This document shows positions 44,813-53,554 of a stretch of DNA of 53,554 nucleotides, in pieces. The translations under genes and the position numbers were made by a program. Location of the stretch: assembly GCA_040143965.1 (NCBI GenBank), contig JASJQH010000014.1:1-53554 (forward strand), in the 5' to 3' direction. This DNA comes from Basidiobolus ranarum (lineage: Eukaryota; Basidiobolomycota; Basidiobolomycetes; Basidiobolales). Under the pieces are notes generated by a model. The model made no database searches and was not told the DNA's origin. It was given only the letters and a program-made list of their open reading frames with translations. The number at the start of each line of letters is the position of its first letter. The stretch's first letter is position 1.

Positions 44813-46901
44813 TTTGATTACTATTTACTCTGTTATTGCAAAAAAAGTCTACTTCAAATAAAGGTAAAGAATAGCTTTACCCAAACTAATAATATTCCAA
44901 GTATTAGAGGATGTGTGAACTATTTTTCAAATATAATTCTGAGTAACAAAAAGGAGCTGATAGAAGAGAGAGAAACGGAAGCAAAAGAGAAGCCAGGTGT
45001 GAAGAATAATATTCGATTACCACGACTGTTAAAATAACATTTATTCCTAAAGAGGATAATTTGTGTACTCTCTCGTATTACTTTCAAATTCAGTACAAAT
45101 CTAAATAGATCCCTAAACCCTGAGCCCTGCCCTCAGTTGACATGTAAGTGGGAAATTTACTGGTAATTTTGACATGGAAATATCTACAGTAACCACGCAT
45201 CTCCCTCGTTTGCCTATTCTTTGCCCTATTTCCCAGTGGTAATCCCGCTTCTTTCATCTAATCTCCCTAAATTAATAAACATCGATCTGATTTGTGACCC
45301 CTTATTATTAGAAATTCTGACATCACATGTCAACCCTGGCCAGCATTTAACTTCCAGCTGTCACATGTGCTTTTCATAAGGGAAATCCTCCTCTAGTAGT
45401 TGATTAATCGAATGATGGTAATTGATGGATTGGTTAAGTGGGGTGGTGTTGACTTGGAATTCACATGCCATTATTTTTCTTTTGGCTTTGGGGAACCAGA
45501 GCATGTTGTACGTAACATCATGTGAAAGCCAATAATGACATCAGCTGGTGGGCTATCACATGCCAATGAAACACGCTTCCCTTATTCCTAGCACATTGGT
45601 GATACATTTTTATCATCCACTAGCCCTAATAACCTAATACCATCACCACGCCAGAACAAGCGCTTGACATAGCTGCGATGGTACCTTTACTTGGTACCTT
45701 GACTCACAGAGTTTGAAGTTGCAAAGAATTCTTATGTTTGGATCATCTGACCTTTGTTGTGATATGCATGTTAATTGGATTAATCATCGATATTTCTCGA
45801 ATTTATGATATTTATTTTCTATATTCATAGATTTATCAAACAATAAACCTTCCAAAGCATTTTCGCGACAAGACAGATTGGGTAGGAGGCATTACAACTA
45901 GTCTACATAGAATTATTTACTTGCATGATGGATAGCAAATTAGATTAGTGCTCGTGATGTGAATTCTAGTGTACAAGGTTTACGTTGACCTTGGTGGAAG
46001 CAAATAGCAAAATATCTTCTTGATAATCATAAATACACGGAAACCACATCTACACAGATAGCACTGCTTATTAGAAAAGTATAGCCAAACATCCCTAAGC
46101 TGCATAGAAAAGTATGAAAGCAGATGTATAATGTAACATTCATTAATCTCCACGAGCTCTCCAATTCTTCCTCAACCCAACGGCCGATCTTTTTCTAATA
46201 AAGTGTTAGTTTCGATATTTCACATAGTAGTACACCAATATCCCGGAGAAAAATTATCTCTTTACCACTAGTAAATTCTATTTCTGCCTTGGTGAATATT
46301 TGATAAGGTACTCGTAAGCTTTGTGGTAAAGTATGTTAAACTCCTCCAAATATTGTAAGAATCCATCAGGCAAGTGCAGAGGAAGTATAGCCTCTATTTA
46401 TATTTATTCCGTTTTCACTAAAACAGTTGCTATGTTCTCGGGAATAATCCCAAACTAGATTTCGGTTGGAGCTCCACATAAACTACGACAACGACATTCT
46501 AAGGCAAATCAATATTCGAGTTACTATATTACGAATGTTGGCGCATTATATTGCGTTTATTTAAAAAACGATCGATTCTGGACCACCACCACCAATGAGA
46601 TTTAACATATTGAAAAATGGGTGTGTTAAAAGAGAATCAAGTTAGCTTAGTCTAGATACTCTTGCCGTTGAGTGATTTTCAATAAATTTATAGTTAAGCG
46701 AGGACCGATTCAATCCTAAGAATCGGCTAAACCGAATAAATAGTCGAATTAAAATGAGTAAACACTCAAGATTCAGCTTTGTTGTTTGTTTATACTTCAA
46801 TAGGTTCAAGATGGATAGATAATTTTGACTTTACTCGTCTTACAGCTCTTCTTTAAATAATCTCGCAACTTGCTTTTTTAGAAGAATAACCTGAAATAGA
46901 A
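44813..46901. other. Large divergent region between ABC transporter and SPC24
   Basis: About 2.1 kb. It holds a cluster of E-box-like CACATG sites (see 45323-45564) and two nearby GGTACC palindromes around 45679-45698. At about 46024-46490 on the minus strand is a patch with protein-like open stretches in different frames that I could not join into a gene. Confidence 0.5.
45323..45564. promoter_or_regulatory. Cluster of CACATG E-boxes, two with adjacent CCAAT
   Basis: TCACATGT at 45323-45330, TCACATGTGC at 45361-45370, TTCACATGCC at 45460-45469, CATGTGAAA at 45519-45527 and TCACATGCC at 45556-45564. The last two are joined to CCAAT (45529-45533 and 45563-45567). The words match the yeast Ino2/Ino4 element (CATGTGAAAT) and MIT/TFE-type E-boxes. 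The cluster lies 511-752 bp upstream of the ABC transporter ATG and 1.3-1.6 kb upstream of SPC24. Confidence 0.5.
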
Positions 46902-47592
46902 ATGGAGGAACCTCGTGCTCTCATCAAGCAAACTATCGATACTTTTCAACCCTCTGGTGATTTGAATGTTATCCGGTATGTTAACAAGTTATTATCTCAA
47001 ACAGATGAGTTAAGACAAAAGCACGCGAACGAGTGTAAAGACATTAACAAAAGTAAGCACAATATCTTGTTTTTTATGGTCAAGTTTACATCTAATATTG
47101 ACAAAACTACTTTTAGCACTTGAGAACGAATTAGAGTTGGCCAAATCAAGTACTAGTAGCTATAAAGCTCTTGCAGTTGACCTACAAGGAGAAAATGTTC
47201 ATAATCTCGAACGTGAAAAGCTCTTTTTAACTAAGCAATTACAGGATTCTGAAGCCAAACTTGGCTCTTTGAAGTCGGAGCTCCAACAGCTTGAGGAGGA
47301 GCTAACTGAATTAACCGACCTTCCTATTGAAGATGATTTAGCTCCTGATCAGACTATGTATGTGTATGTGTATGTGTATATATGTTCATCAACAACGATT
47401 ATTAACATACTTTTCAGTTTAAAACTTCAAATCTATCGCTCTTTGGGTATCGATGCCATTCCCGATGAACAAGGTAACTTGAATAAAGTTCGAGTTCGTT
47501 CTACCGAAAAGAATGACATACACACATTGTCTGTGGACGAACAGCAGTCGAAATATGCTTGCGCCAACCAGTTGTGGGATCTATGTTCTTAA
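46902..47592 (+). CDS. SPC24: Kinetochore protein Spc24 (Ndc80 complex)
   Basis: Three exons (46902-47052, 47117-47357, 47418-47592) give 188 residues. The first two thirds are coiled coil (heptads through LELAKSSTSSYKALAVDLQG and KLGSLKSELQQLEEELTELT). The C-terminal globular part reads LKLQIYRSLGIDAIPDEQGN, KVRVRSTEKNDIHTLSVD and YACANQLWDLC. The same features end Spc24 in other fungi (LKLxxYRSLGI, then a short beta sheet, then ANxxW). With Spc25 it joins Ndc80/Nuf2 to the inner kinetochore (Mis12 complex, CENP-T). Length is normal. Intron 2 holds a TATGTG microsatellite directly behind its donor. Confidence 0.9.
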
Positions 47593-48057
47593 GGCCTCGA
47601 TTTTTCCTATGTAAATAAGTTTTTTTTATTACTCGGCGTATACGCTGCTATGACAAGACAATAAATATGTTCATCCAATGACCTTCATGATGGTAGTACC
47701 AGGATTCAGCAATACATGATGGCATCTGAACACTTGAATCCTAAACTCTGATGCTTCAGAGAAATCAGGAGAGATTCTATGTACTATCTACTATAACAGT
47801 TCCATATTTGTTTGAAGAGAAAAGCCAGTTAGATTATCCAAAGATAACCATATCGTATATAATGATTTTCAAGCTATGCCTTTTGAATGCAAAATGATGG
47901 AATTTTATTATATCGACAGATACCCCACTCCCACTCTTCTGCTTCCGGTTACGCACAAAAACTAAGCGGAAGGGGAAGGGGTTTGATTCAATTATGATCT
48001 AAAGGTACAGCTAGAAATAAATACGAAGAAAATCTAGAATGACTGGCCAAGCAACAG
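47593..48057. other. Convergent 3' region
   Basis: Between the SPC24 and DEAD-box helicase stop codons. No coding or repeat recognised. Confidence 0.6.
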
Positions 48058-49708
48058 TTACTGAACGTGAACAAATGGCTTGACACGAATGCCTAGGAGT
48101 TGGTACATTGAGCGTGCCTTCTCTTCCATCTTCCCGTAATCTCCGATTAATGTGATCACTTTGCCAGGTTTTCCCATTCTACCAGATCTACCGGCCATGT
48201 GTAGATAGCTGGTTGGTGATGAAGGCAATCCAACGATGAATACGTGGGTTAAATTAGGGATATCAATACCACGCGCGATATGCTCGGTGGCTACATACAC
48301 ATTCCATTCATCAGGCTTGGATTTGAGGAAACGTTGAGACAATTCCATTGCGCTTATCCCGTACTCCTCCAAACGAAGAATGAAATCAGATATACTAGTT
48401 CCAGAACGAACAAATATAACTGCTGATTGAACATTCTCCACTTGGCAAGCTGCGGAAACACTTTCCAACATTATATCATCGTTATCAGGGAAAGGCTCTA
48501 CCTTTTCTATGGCTTCTTCATATCGAGTGTTAGTGATTTTGGGATCAGGTATGACTTCTATGTTACGAATCAATTCCGGATTGACCAAAAGACAGTGATG
48601 CTCAATTTCGGACGGTGGGGATGTACCCTTGGTCGCGTCTATGAATACCGCATCTCCAATCCATTTTTTAGTGAGTAAGAAATGGCGTAAAGGTCGGTTA
48701 ATGGTTGCGGAAGAAGCAATAAATTGGATTTTTTGTTCCCTGGTCCCTTTGTTCATATCGAAGATCAAGTCTGTCAGAATTTCCGCAGGCTTTGGATGCT
48801 TTTCACGAATGTATACTTCACGATTTGAGGCGTACCGTTTGGGAAGTCTCAGCATATGATCAGCCTCGTCAAGAACCAACATGTTAAGCTTAGTTACGTC
48901 TATTGCTCCAGACTCTACTAGTTCCACAAGTCTACCTGGTGTACCGACTACAATTTGCGGTATGGTGGTCTTCAATTTACTCAATTGATTTTTTAGCTGA
49001 GATTTCTCAGTAACCAAAACCTGTAACAACGGATCCATGTTGGGGAATATATCGGATGGAACTAAACTTCTAGCCCATAGTGCGATTTGATTTGCTAATT
49101 CAATACTAGGTACCACTACCATACACCGAACTGCATTAGTGCTTCGAGACGAGTTTATGTAAGGTAAACTCAATAAACTTAAAATCGTCCCGAAAGTTTT
49201 TCCCGAACCAGTTTGATCTCTTAGCAAAATATCTTGTCCTTTCAATATAGCGGGTGTGAGAACCTTTTGTACCGGGGTAGGTGTAAGAATTCCAAACTTC
49301 TGTTTAAGACTCTGACAAAGGATTGGCTTAACTCCAAGATCCTGCGTTGATGAGAAGCATAATTTTAATGGTTAAAATGGCTACAACGAATGTGTGTGAA
49401 TTAAACGGAATTTACCTTGAAATTAGTATCCTTTGGAGCTGAAGAAAAGTTTGATCCCAACCTGACTTGAGTTTTTGCTAGGCTATAAAGAAGTCAGACT
49501 GGCTCAATTCCCAAACATAAATAATGACTGAAACTTACCTCGTAGGAAAACGATTAAATGTAGAAGCATTGGTATTACAATAGGAGCTTACTGAACGTAA
49601 CGAGCACACATTGGGGGATGTTTTTAATTTGCTCAAGGCACTAAGAGAGGTATAGGAATTGAACTTCTTGCATTGAAAGCTTACAGCTCTTCTAGTTGTG
49701 GCAAACAT
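48058..49708 (-). CDS. Mitochondrial DEAD-box RNA helicase, MRH4-like
   Basis: Three exons (49708-49539, 49482-49416, 49341-48058) give 506 residues. I start at the inner ATG (MFATTRRAVSFQCKKFNSYT): the first 55 residues are basic, Ser/Thr-rich and without acids, a clear mitochondrial presequence. The frame is open 18 codons further upstream. Motifs: FGILTPTPVQKVLTPAILKG (Q), RDQTGSGKT (I), VVPSIELANQ (Ia, not the usual PTREL), VGTPGRL (Ib), VLDEADHML (II), SSATI (III), GIDIPNLTHVFIVGLP (V) and HMAGRSGRMG (VI). The changed motif Ia and the presequence fit MRH4/DDX28, which assemble the mitochondrial large ribosomal subunit. Other mitochondrial DEAD-box proteins are possible. Confidence 0.8.
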
Positions 49709-50003
49709 GCTAGTTTCTTTGATAAGGAATTCGCGTATCCCTATCAAGTTTAAATGATTCAAAACTGATACAAAATTTTCAAGGTAAATCTCAGTAAGTT
49801 TGAAGATTTACTCGATCTAAATTAATATTCTTTTTTTCAAGTCACAATATTGTTCAACAGTCGAATCACAAATTCTTTAATTCTTCACCATGCCATATGT
49901 TAAAAAATCGATTTTTGATTATATTTATTATACAATCAGCAATTAAGGGAACTCGGGTGATATTAAGTACAAATATAACAGATTAGACTGAGTTAAGCCT
50001 CAT

Positions 50004-52604
50004 TTAAATTTTGGTCATCTTATCGGTACCATGGGTTAAATGCGCAGATTGCTGTGGATTATAAGCGTCAGAACTCCATTCGGTAGTATGGTCAGTTTTT
50101 GAGGGTTTCATTGGGCTGGGGTTCACTTTAGATTCGGCATTCTTTCTTTCAATATTCATCAGCGTTTGTTCAGTTGCAAGGGCTATTCTATTATCAATAT
50201 CAACTAGCATTTCTGTCAATTTCTGAGGAACCATCTGCTCGATGATCTTCTTCACTTTGGAGTTAATGAATGGTGCGAGGAGCTTGTATCTAGTACTGTG
50301 CTTGGAGCCATGGATCTTCAGCTTCAGGTCATTCACTCGGGTGTTGCAATCGAGTACCTCATACAGATGGGCCTTCTTGCCTTTGGCTGGGTTAGTGTTC
50401 AGTAACAAGTCAAGCTCAATGCCATCCTCAGGCATTTCAACATCGATATAGCCAACATCTGTCATCTTGGGGAATGTCTTCATTCGATAGTAGAAGGCTG
50501 CATCCTTGACCTTGACTTGGACATGACTGAGCTTGACATAGACCTTGTTACGAACATTCTGTTCAGCATGGAGATTGGTATCCACGACGGTATCTGTTTT
50601 GATGTGTACAAAATTGGGTAGAATGTTGCTGCACTGAATCACCACATTGTCTAGCACAACGTCCATCTTTTCGTCTGATTGCTCCACACGAGGTAATGGA
50701 ACATAGTCCATCTTCTCGGCAATAACTGGGATCAGTTTGGCAAAATCTTTGACCAAATCGTATTTGAAGGTCGGGTTTCCAGACTCATCCAGGAACAAAT
50801 CTCTGGCGAATGCCTCCAAATCCCGGACAAATCTCTTTGTGGTTTTGTCACTCTTGAGGGCGAGGTTGAAGTTACTCAGTTCATCAGTGATTCTGGTGAA
50901 CAAACCACGATATTTACCCTCCATGATAGCATGGCCACGTTCCACAATACGGTTAGCATCATCTGTATATCCTGGACGATCAACATAGTCATATTCGCGG
51001 ATTGAACGATGAACAAAGGTCTTGATATCTTGAAGGAATTCGCCAAGATGTGGATCTTCATCAACCTTGTTTGAGAGATCTCTAAACGCCATCAACAATG
51101 GATCGAGTGACTTCTGTCCAGCAAAGTTCTCAACAAGTTCCCTTGCATTCTCTCGAGCAACTGAGACATCATCCTCGGCTACTTCATGTTTGGCGGCAGC
51201 CGTCTCGGAGACAGTGTTAGTGGCATGACGTCCATGATCCTTCAAGGTAGAGAAGATCGAGAGGAGCTCATCAACAGCAGTCTGGAAATCTGGGTTACCT
51301 TGGACCTCTCTGAATATCGCCTTCACTCGTTGCATGAGGTGTGTGCGTTGATCTGGTGATAATTGCATATTAGCCACCTTTTGTTGCAATCCAGAGTGCA
51401 TCTCCTTGGCCACTCCTACGGCAGCATCAAGAGGGGAGATTTCTCCTTGCTCAGCTTTGTGGACGTATGGTCTGGCCGCTTCCTTTGTGTTGAAGTAAGC
51501 TGGGGCCATGGTATCTTTCAGGGTACTTCTCAAGTTATCCCTTGCTTCCTCGGGTGTCATCTCGCGATCTTGTCCATGATGAACACTATCGGGAACCCCT
51601 TGAGCTTGAGTAAGATCGTGGGGGTGGTAAGATGGATCACTCATTGATGGTTCTATGTGAGAGCCAGCAGATGAATGAGTCAAACCTTCGTTTCTGATTG
51701 TGTTTCCAGTCAGATTGGATTGTGCCGAAGGCACGGTGTTATCCATGGAACTTCTGTCACGTTTTTCAAAGCTGGTAGCATGAGTGTTGGGATATGCTCC
51801 ATCTTGGTTTCCAGTGTGGATACCTTGAGTATGGGGATGAACTATATCTTGGCTTTGAGTGTGGATATCTTGTGTATGTGGATAGGTTCCTTCGTGATTT
51901 CCGGTGTGGATTCCTTGAGTCTGAGGATAGACTCCATCGTTGTTCCCGGCCTGGATATCATTGGTATTAGGGTAGGTTGAGTGTCCAGTACGGGGATCAA
52001 TAGTGGTCTCACCACTTTGTCCTGGGTGTCCTGGAACATTGGAAGTGACGGTTTCTTGTAAAATATTGGTCACATCATTGATTAATCGACGGAACTGGGA
52101 TGAGGTGACTATCAGCCAAGCCACTCTGGAAATACTCTCGGCCCCATCCACAGCCAGGTTCTTTGTATCGCCTGCAGCCCCTGCAAGTTCACTTTTGACT
52201 CCGTTGATGTCATCCCCACCTTTCATATTTTGTCCAGCCTGACCACTATGGTACACAATATTCTGAAGCTGATCATTGTCATTCTTTTCTGCGAGCAGTA
52301 ATTGAGTGGATTCCACCAAGCGTTCTGCATTTGCCATCATTCTCTTACCTTCAGGGCTCATGTCAGAAGCCAAACCGTGAAGGTTGTTATTTGCGGTAAG
52401 TTTATCCAAGCCTTGATTGATCTGATTTGTGGTTGGAAGTCTACCCTCTTGCAGTGCTTGACCCATCTCCTCGAGATGCTCTTTTCTACGAATCACCTTT
52501 TCCTGATGAGTACCCGACTTTGGAGGCAAAGTCTCACCTGGAACTCCGACTTTAGTGGTATCATTGACACGAGTAGAATGGTCTTTGCTTGAATTGGAAG
52601 TCAT
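50004..52604 (-). CDS. HAM1-like protein (DUF5923/DUF4449), TULIP-type lipid-binding candidate
   Basis: A single exon of 866 residues, no signal peptide or membrane span. The N-terminal part (about 30-190) carries EKVIRRKEHLEEMGQALQEG and LPTTNQINQGLDKL, then AWLIVTSSQFRRLINDV, typical of the HAM1-like N-terminal domain. At about residues 208-275 lie four tandem 15-residue repeats (consensus YPxTQxIHTGNxxGx). The HAM1-like core resumes at about 355. The C-terminal 250 residues have the beta-rich DUF4449 part (YVKLSHVQVKVKDAAFYYRM, LDLLLNTNPAKGKK), which resembles BPI/TULIP lipid-binding folds. Function in fungi is unknown; lipid transfer is plausible. TATA at 52675-52681. A divergent, nearly identical paralogue starts at 53370. 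Confidence 0.75.
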   Translation of the reverse strand: MTSNSSKDHSTRVNDTTKVGVPGETLPPKSGTHQEKVIRRKEHLEEMGQALQEGRLPTTNQINQGLDKLTANNNLHGLASDMSPEGKRMMANAERLVESTQLLLAEKNDNDQLQNIVYHSGQAGQNMKGGDDINGVKSELAGAAGDTKNLAVDGAESISRVAWLIVTSSQFRRLINDVTNILQETVTSNVPGHPGQSGETTIDPRTGHSTYPNTNDIQAGNNDGVYPQTQGIHTGNHEGTYPHTQDIHTQSQDIVHPHTQGIHTGNQDGAYPNTHATSFEKRDRSSMDNTVPSAQSNLTGNTIRNEGLTHSSAGSHIEPSMSDPSYHPHDLTQAQGVPDSVHHGQDREMTPEEARDNLRSTLKDTMAPAYFNTKEAARPYVHKAEQGEISPLDAAVGVAKEMHSGLQQKVANMQLSPDQRTHLMQRVKAIFREVQGNPDFQTAVDELLSIFSTLKDHGRHATNTVSETAAAKHEVAEDDVSVARENARELVENFAGQKSLDPLLMAFRDLSNKVDEDPHLGEFLQDIKTFVHRSIREYDYVDRPGYTDDANRIVERGHAIMEGKYRGLFTRITDELSNFNLALKSDKTTKRFVRDLEAFARDLFLDESGNPTFKYDLVKDFAKLIPVIAEKMDYVPLPRVEQSDEKMDVVLDNVVIQCSNILPNFVHIKTDTVVDTNLHAEQNVRNKVYVKLSHVQVKVKDAAFYYRMKTFPKMTDVGYIDVEMPEDGIELDLLLNTNPAKGKKAHLYEVLDCNTRVNDLKLKIHGSKHSTRYKLLAPFINSKVKKIIEQMVPQKLTEMLVDIDNRIALATEQTLMNIERKNAESKVNPSPMKPSKTDHTTEWSSDAYNPQQSAHLTHGTDKMTKI

Positions 52605-52674
52605 CTTGACAATATGAATATGGAATTAAAGAAGTAAAGTAATTGGATGATTTCGAAGTGAAATTAACAGTGGA

Positions 52675-52681
52675 TTATATA
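52675..52681 (-). promoter_or_regulatory. TATA box of the minus-strand HAM1-like gene
   Basis: TATATAA on the minus strand, 71-77 bp upstream of the ATG at 52604. Confidence 0.5.
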
Positions 52682-52750
52682 GTATTTTAGTGAACAGCAT
52701 GATAAAGTTTCCATTTATCGAACAGAACGTAAACAAATCTATGAACTCGG

Positions 52751-52758
52751 TGACGTCG
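52751..52758 (+). promoter_or_regulatory. CRE-like site TGACGTCG upstream of the minus-strand HAM1-like gene
   Basis: TGACGTCG on the + strand; read toward the minus-strand gene it is CGACGTCA, 147 bp from the ATG. The same word in the same orientation and at the same distance precedes the paralogue. It fits an ATF/CREB-type bZIP. Confidence 0.5.
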
Positions 52759-53219
52759 GATCATTAAATGAGAACATAGTGATGCTCATCATCATTTAGA
52801 AAGGGTATTCTGGATTTTTCTGTTCTTAGACAGATCGTTTGGTAGTGTTCATTTCATTCTATCTGGGTTAGTACAAAATTACATTATGTTGAATAATTCA
52901 TTTATTTGTAAAGGGAATCAATAGACGTACTCAAACCTAAACGGATGCTAGTTTCGTGAAACTTCATCCAAATTGACCGCTTCCTTATCTAGAATTCATG
53001 TACCAGTATTACATAATAGATACTGAAAGAGTACTTCGACAAGATCCATGACTGTTTCGTTCCTAAGAAACCACTTAGTAAGTAAAAGTGAACGTAAAAA
53101 ACGGGATTGAATTTTGTTGGCTGTACTGGTTAATGGTACACGACGATACAGATTTACCAAATCAAGTTAAGCTACCACATTTAGTTCCAGTTGAAATCAT
53201 CTTTCGCTCATACCTAGGT

Positions 53220-53227
53220 CGACGTCA
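53220..53227 (+). promoter_or_regulatory. CRE-like site CGACGTCA upstream of the plus-strand HAM1-like gene
   Basis: CGACGTCA, 143 bp upstream of the ATG at 53370; mirror copy of the site at 52751-52758. Confidence 0.5.
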
Positions 53228-53274
53228 CTGATAAATTAAATGATCATGATATTGTGTAGTGGACTGTAAATTCA

Positions 53275-53282
53275 TATATAAA
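53275..53282 (+). promoter_or_regulatory. TATA box of the plus-strand HAM1-like gene
   Basis: TATATAAA, 88-95 bp upstream of the ATG at 53370. Confidence 0.5.
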
Positions 53283-53369
53283 TCATTGGTAGATTCGATG
53301 GATTCAACATTATTTTCAAATCTATTCTGTATATTTTACTGTATTCTCAACATTCAGCTTACTTAAAAA

Positions 53370-53554
53370 ATGCTTTCAAACACAAACAACTCCACCAGCA
53401 AAGATCATTCTACTCATGTTAATAATACCACTAAAGTCGGAGTTCCAGGTGAGACTTTGCCTCCAAAGTCGGGTACTCATCAGGAAAAGGTGATTCGTAG
53501 AAAAGAGCATCTCGAGGAGATGGGGCGAGCACTGCAAGAGGGTGGACTTCCAAC
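53370..53554 (+). CDS. HAM1-like paralogue (partial, runs off the right edge)
   Basis: ATG at 53370; 61 codons are visible. The first 18 codons differ from the minus-strand gene by substitutions and a three-codon length difference (MLSNTNNSTSKDHSTHVNNT here, MTSNSSKDHSTRVNDT there). From the ACC codon after that, roughly 95 nt are identical at every base, including third positions, through EEMG. Differences then reappear (RALQEGGLP against QALQEGRLP). The gene is head to head with its partner, 765 bp between ATGs. The rest of the protein is outside the window, so I cannot say whether it is intact. Confidence 0.85.
   Translation, partial: MLSNTNNSTSKDHSTHVNNTTKVGVPGETLPPKSGTHQEKVIRRKEHLEEMGRALQEGGLP

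Noticed and set aside
47356-47385. TATGTG repeat at the second SPC24 intron donor as a possible regulatory element
   Set aside because: It is ordinary microsatellite DNA within an intron; the splice borders around it are normal.
34771-47592. p31comet and SPC24 as a chromosome-segregation gene cluster
   Set aside because: They are 11 kb apart with unrelated housekeeping genes between them; proximity is probably chance.

Overview
The window is nuclear DNA of a filamentous, probably early-diverging fungus. It holds 20 protein genes I can assign to a family, plus smaller unrecognised ones. Most genes are interrupted by short introns (about 40-90 nt) with GTAAGT-like donors and TAG/CAG acceptors. 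The gene set is fungal: secreted GH5 exo-beta-1,3-glucanase, HAP2/NF-YA, Yap1/Pap1-type bZIP, Tom70, peroxisomal ABC transporter, HAM1-like (DUF5923/DUF4449) proteins. A p31comet (MAD2L1BP) homologue and a Gemin3/DDX20 homologue argue against an ordinary yeast or ascomycete, because both are usually missing there. TTAGGG-type telomere-like motifs also fit a fungus. I cannot name the species. Exon boundaries were read by eye and checked by phase: for every multi-exon gene modelled in full, the exon lengths sum to a multiple of three.

Layout. 1-2.3 kb: 3' end of an eIF2D-like gene (+) with a tRNA-like sequence in an intron, then a repeat-bearing stretch. 2.5-8.5 kb: GH5 glucanase (-), mitochondrial-type acyl-CoA synthetase (+), F-box/LRR protein (-). 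8.5-15.8 kb: ATF/CREB-like bZIP (+), TOM70 (-) with a 52-codon ORF just upstream, two small secreted-protein genes. 15.8-21.5 kb: gene-poor, with a 36-residue spliced microprotein gene (+), a 7-TM orphan (+) and a two-exon small gene (+). 21.5-28.8 kb: HAP2 (-), ribosomal protein eL19 (-), Yap1-like bZIP (+), lipoyl synthase (-). 29.6-34.3 kb: bHLH factor (-) and SLC17-like transporter (+). 34.8-41.5 kb: p31comet (-) and Gemin3/DDX20 (+) head to head, SARNP/Tho1-like protein (+), eIF2-beta (+). 41.9-49.7 kb: ABCD-type peroxisomal transporter (-), kinetochore Spc24 (+), mitochondrial DEAD-box helicase (-). 50.0 kb to the end: a HAM1-like gene (-) facing a near-identical partial paralogue (+) that runs off the right edge.

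Links between genes. Most are housekeeping genes with no operon-like logic. Three themes recur. Mitochondria: TOM70, lipoyl synthase, acyl-CoA synthetase, MRH4-like helicase. Translation and RNA: eIF2D, eIF2-beta, eL19, Gemin3, SARNP. Chromosome segregation: Spc24, p31comet. Four transcription-factor genes lie in the window, and two intergenic regions carry candidate sites for those classes: CRE-like TGACGTCG in both HAM1-like promoters, and a cluster of CACATG E-boxes upstream of the ABC transporter. The most interesting items are the fungal p31comet/Gemin3 divergent pair, the inverted HAM1-like duplicate with a converted coding block and diverged promoters, the Yap1-type factor with cysteines only at its C-terminus, and several very small genes.
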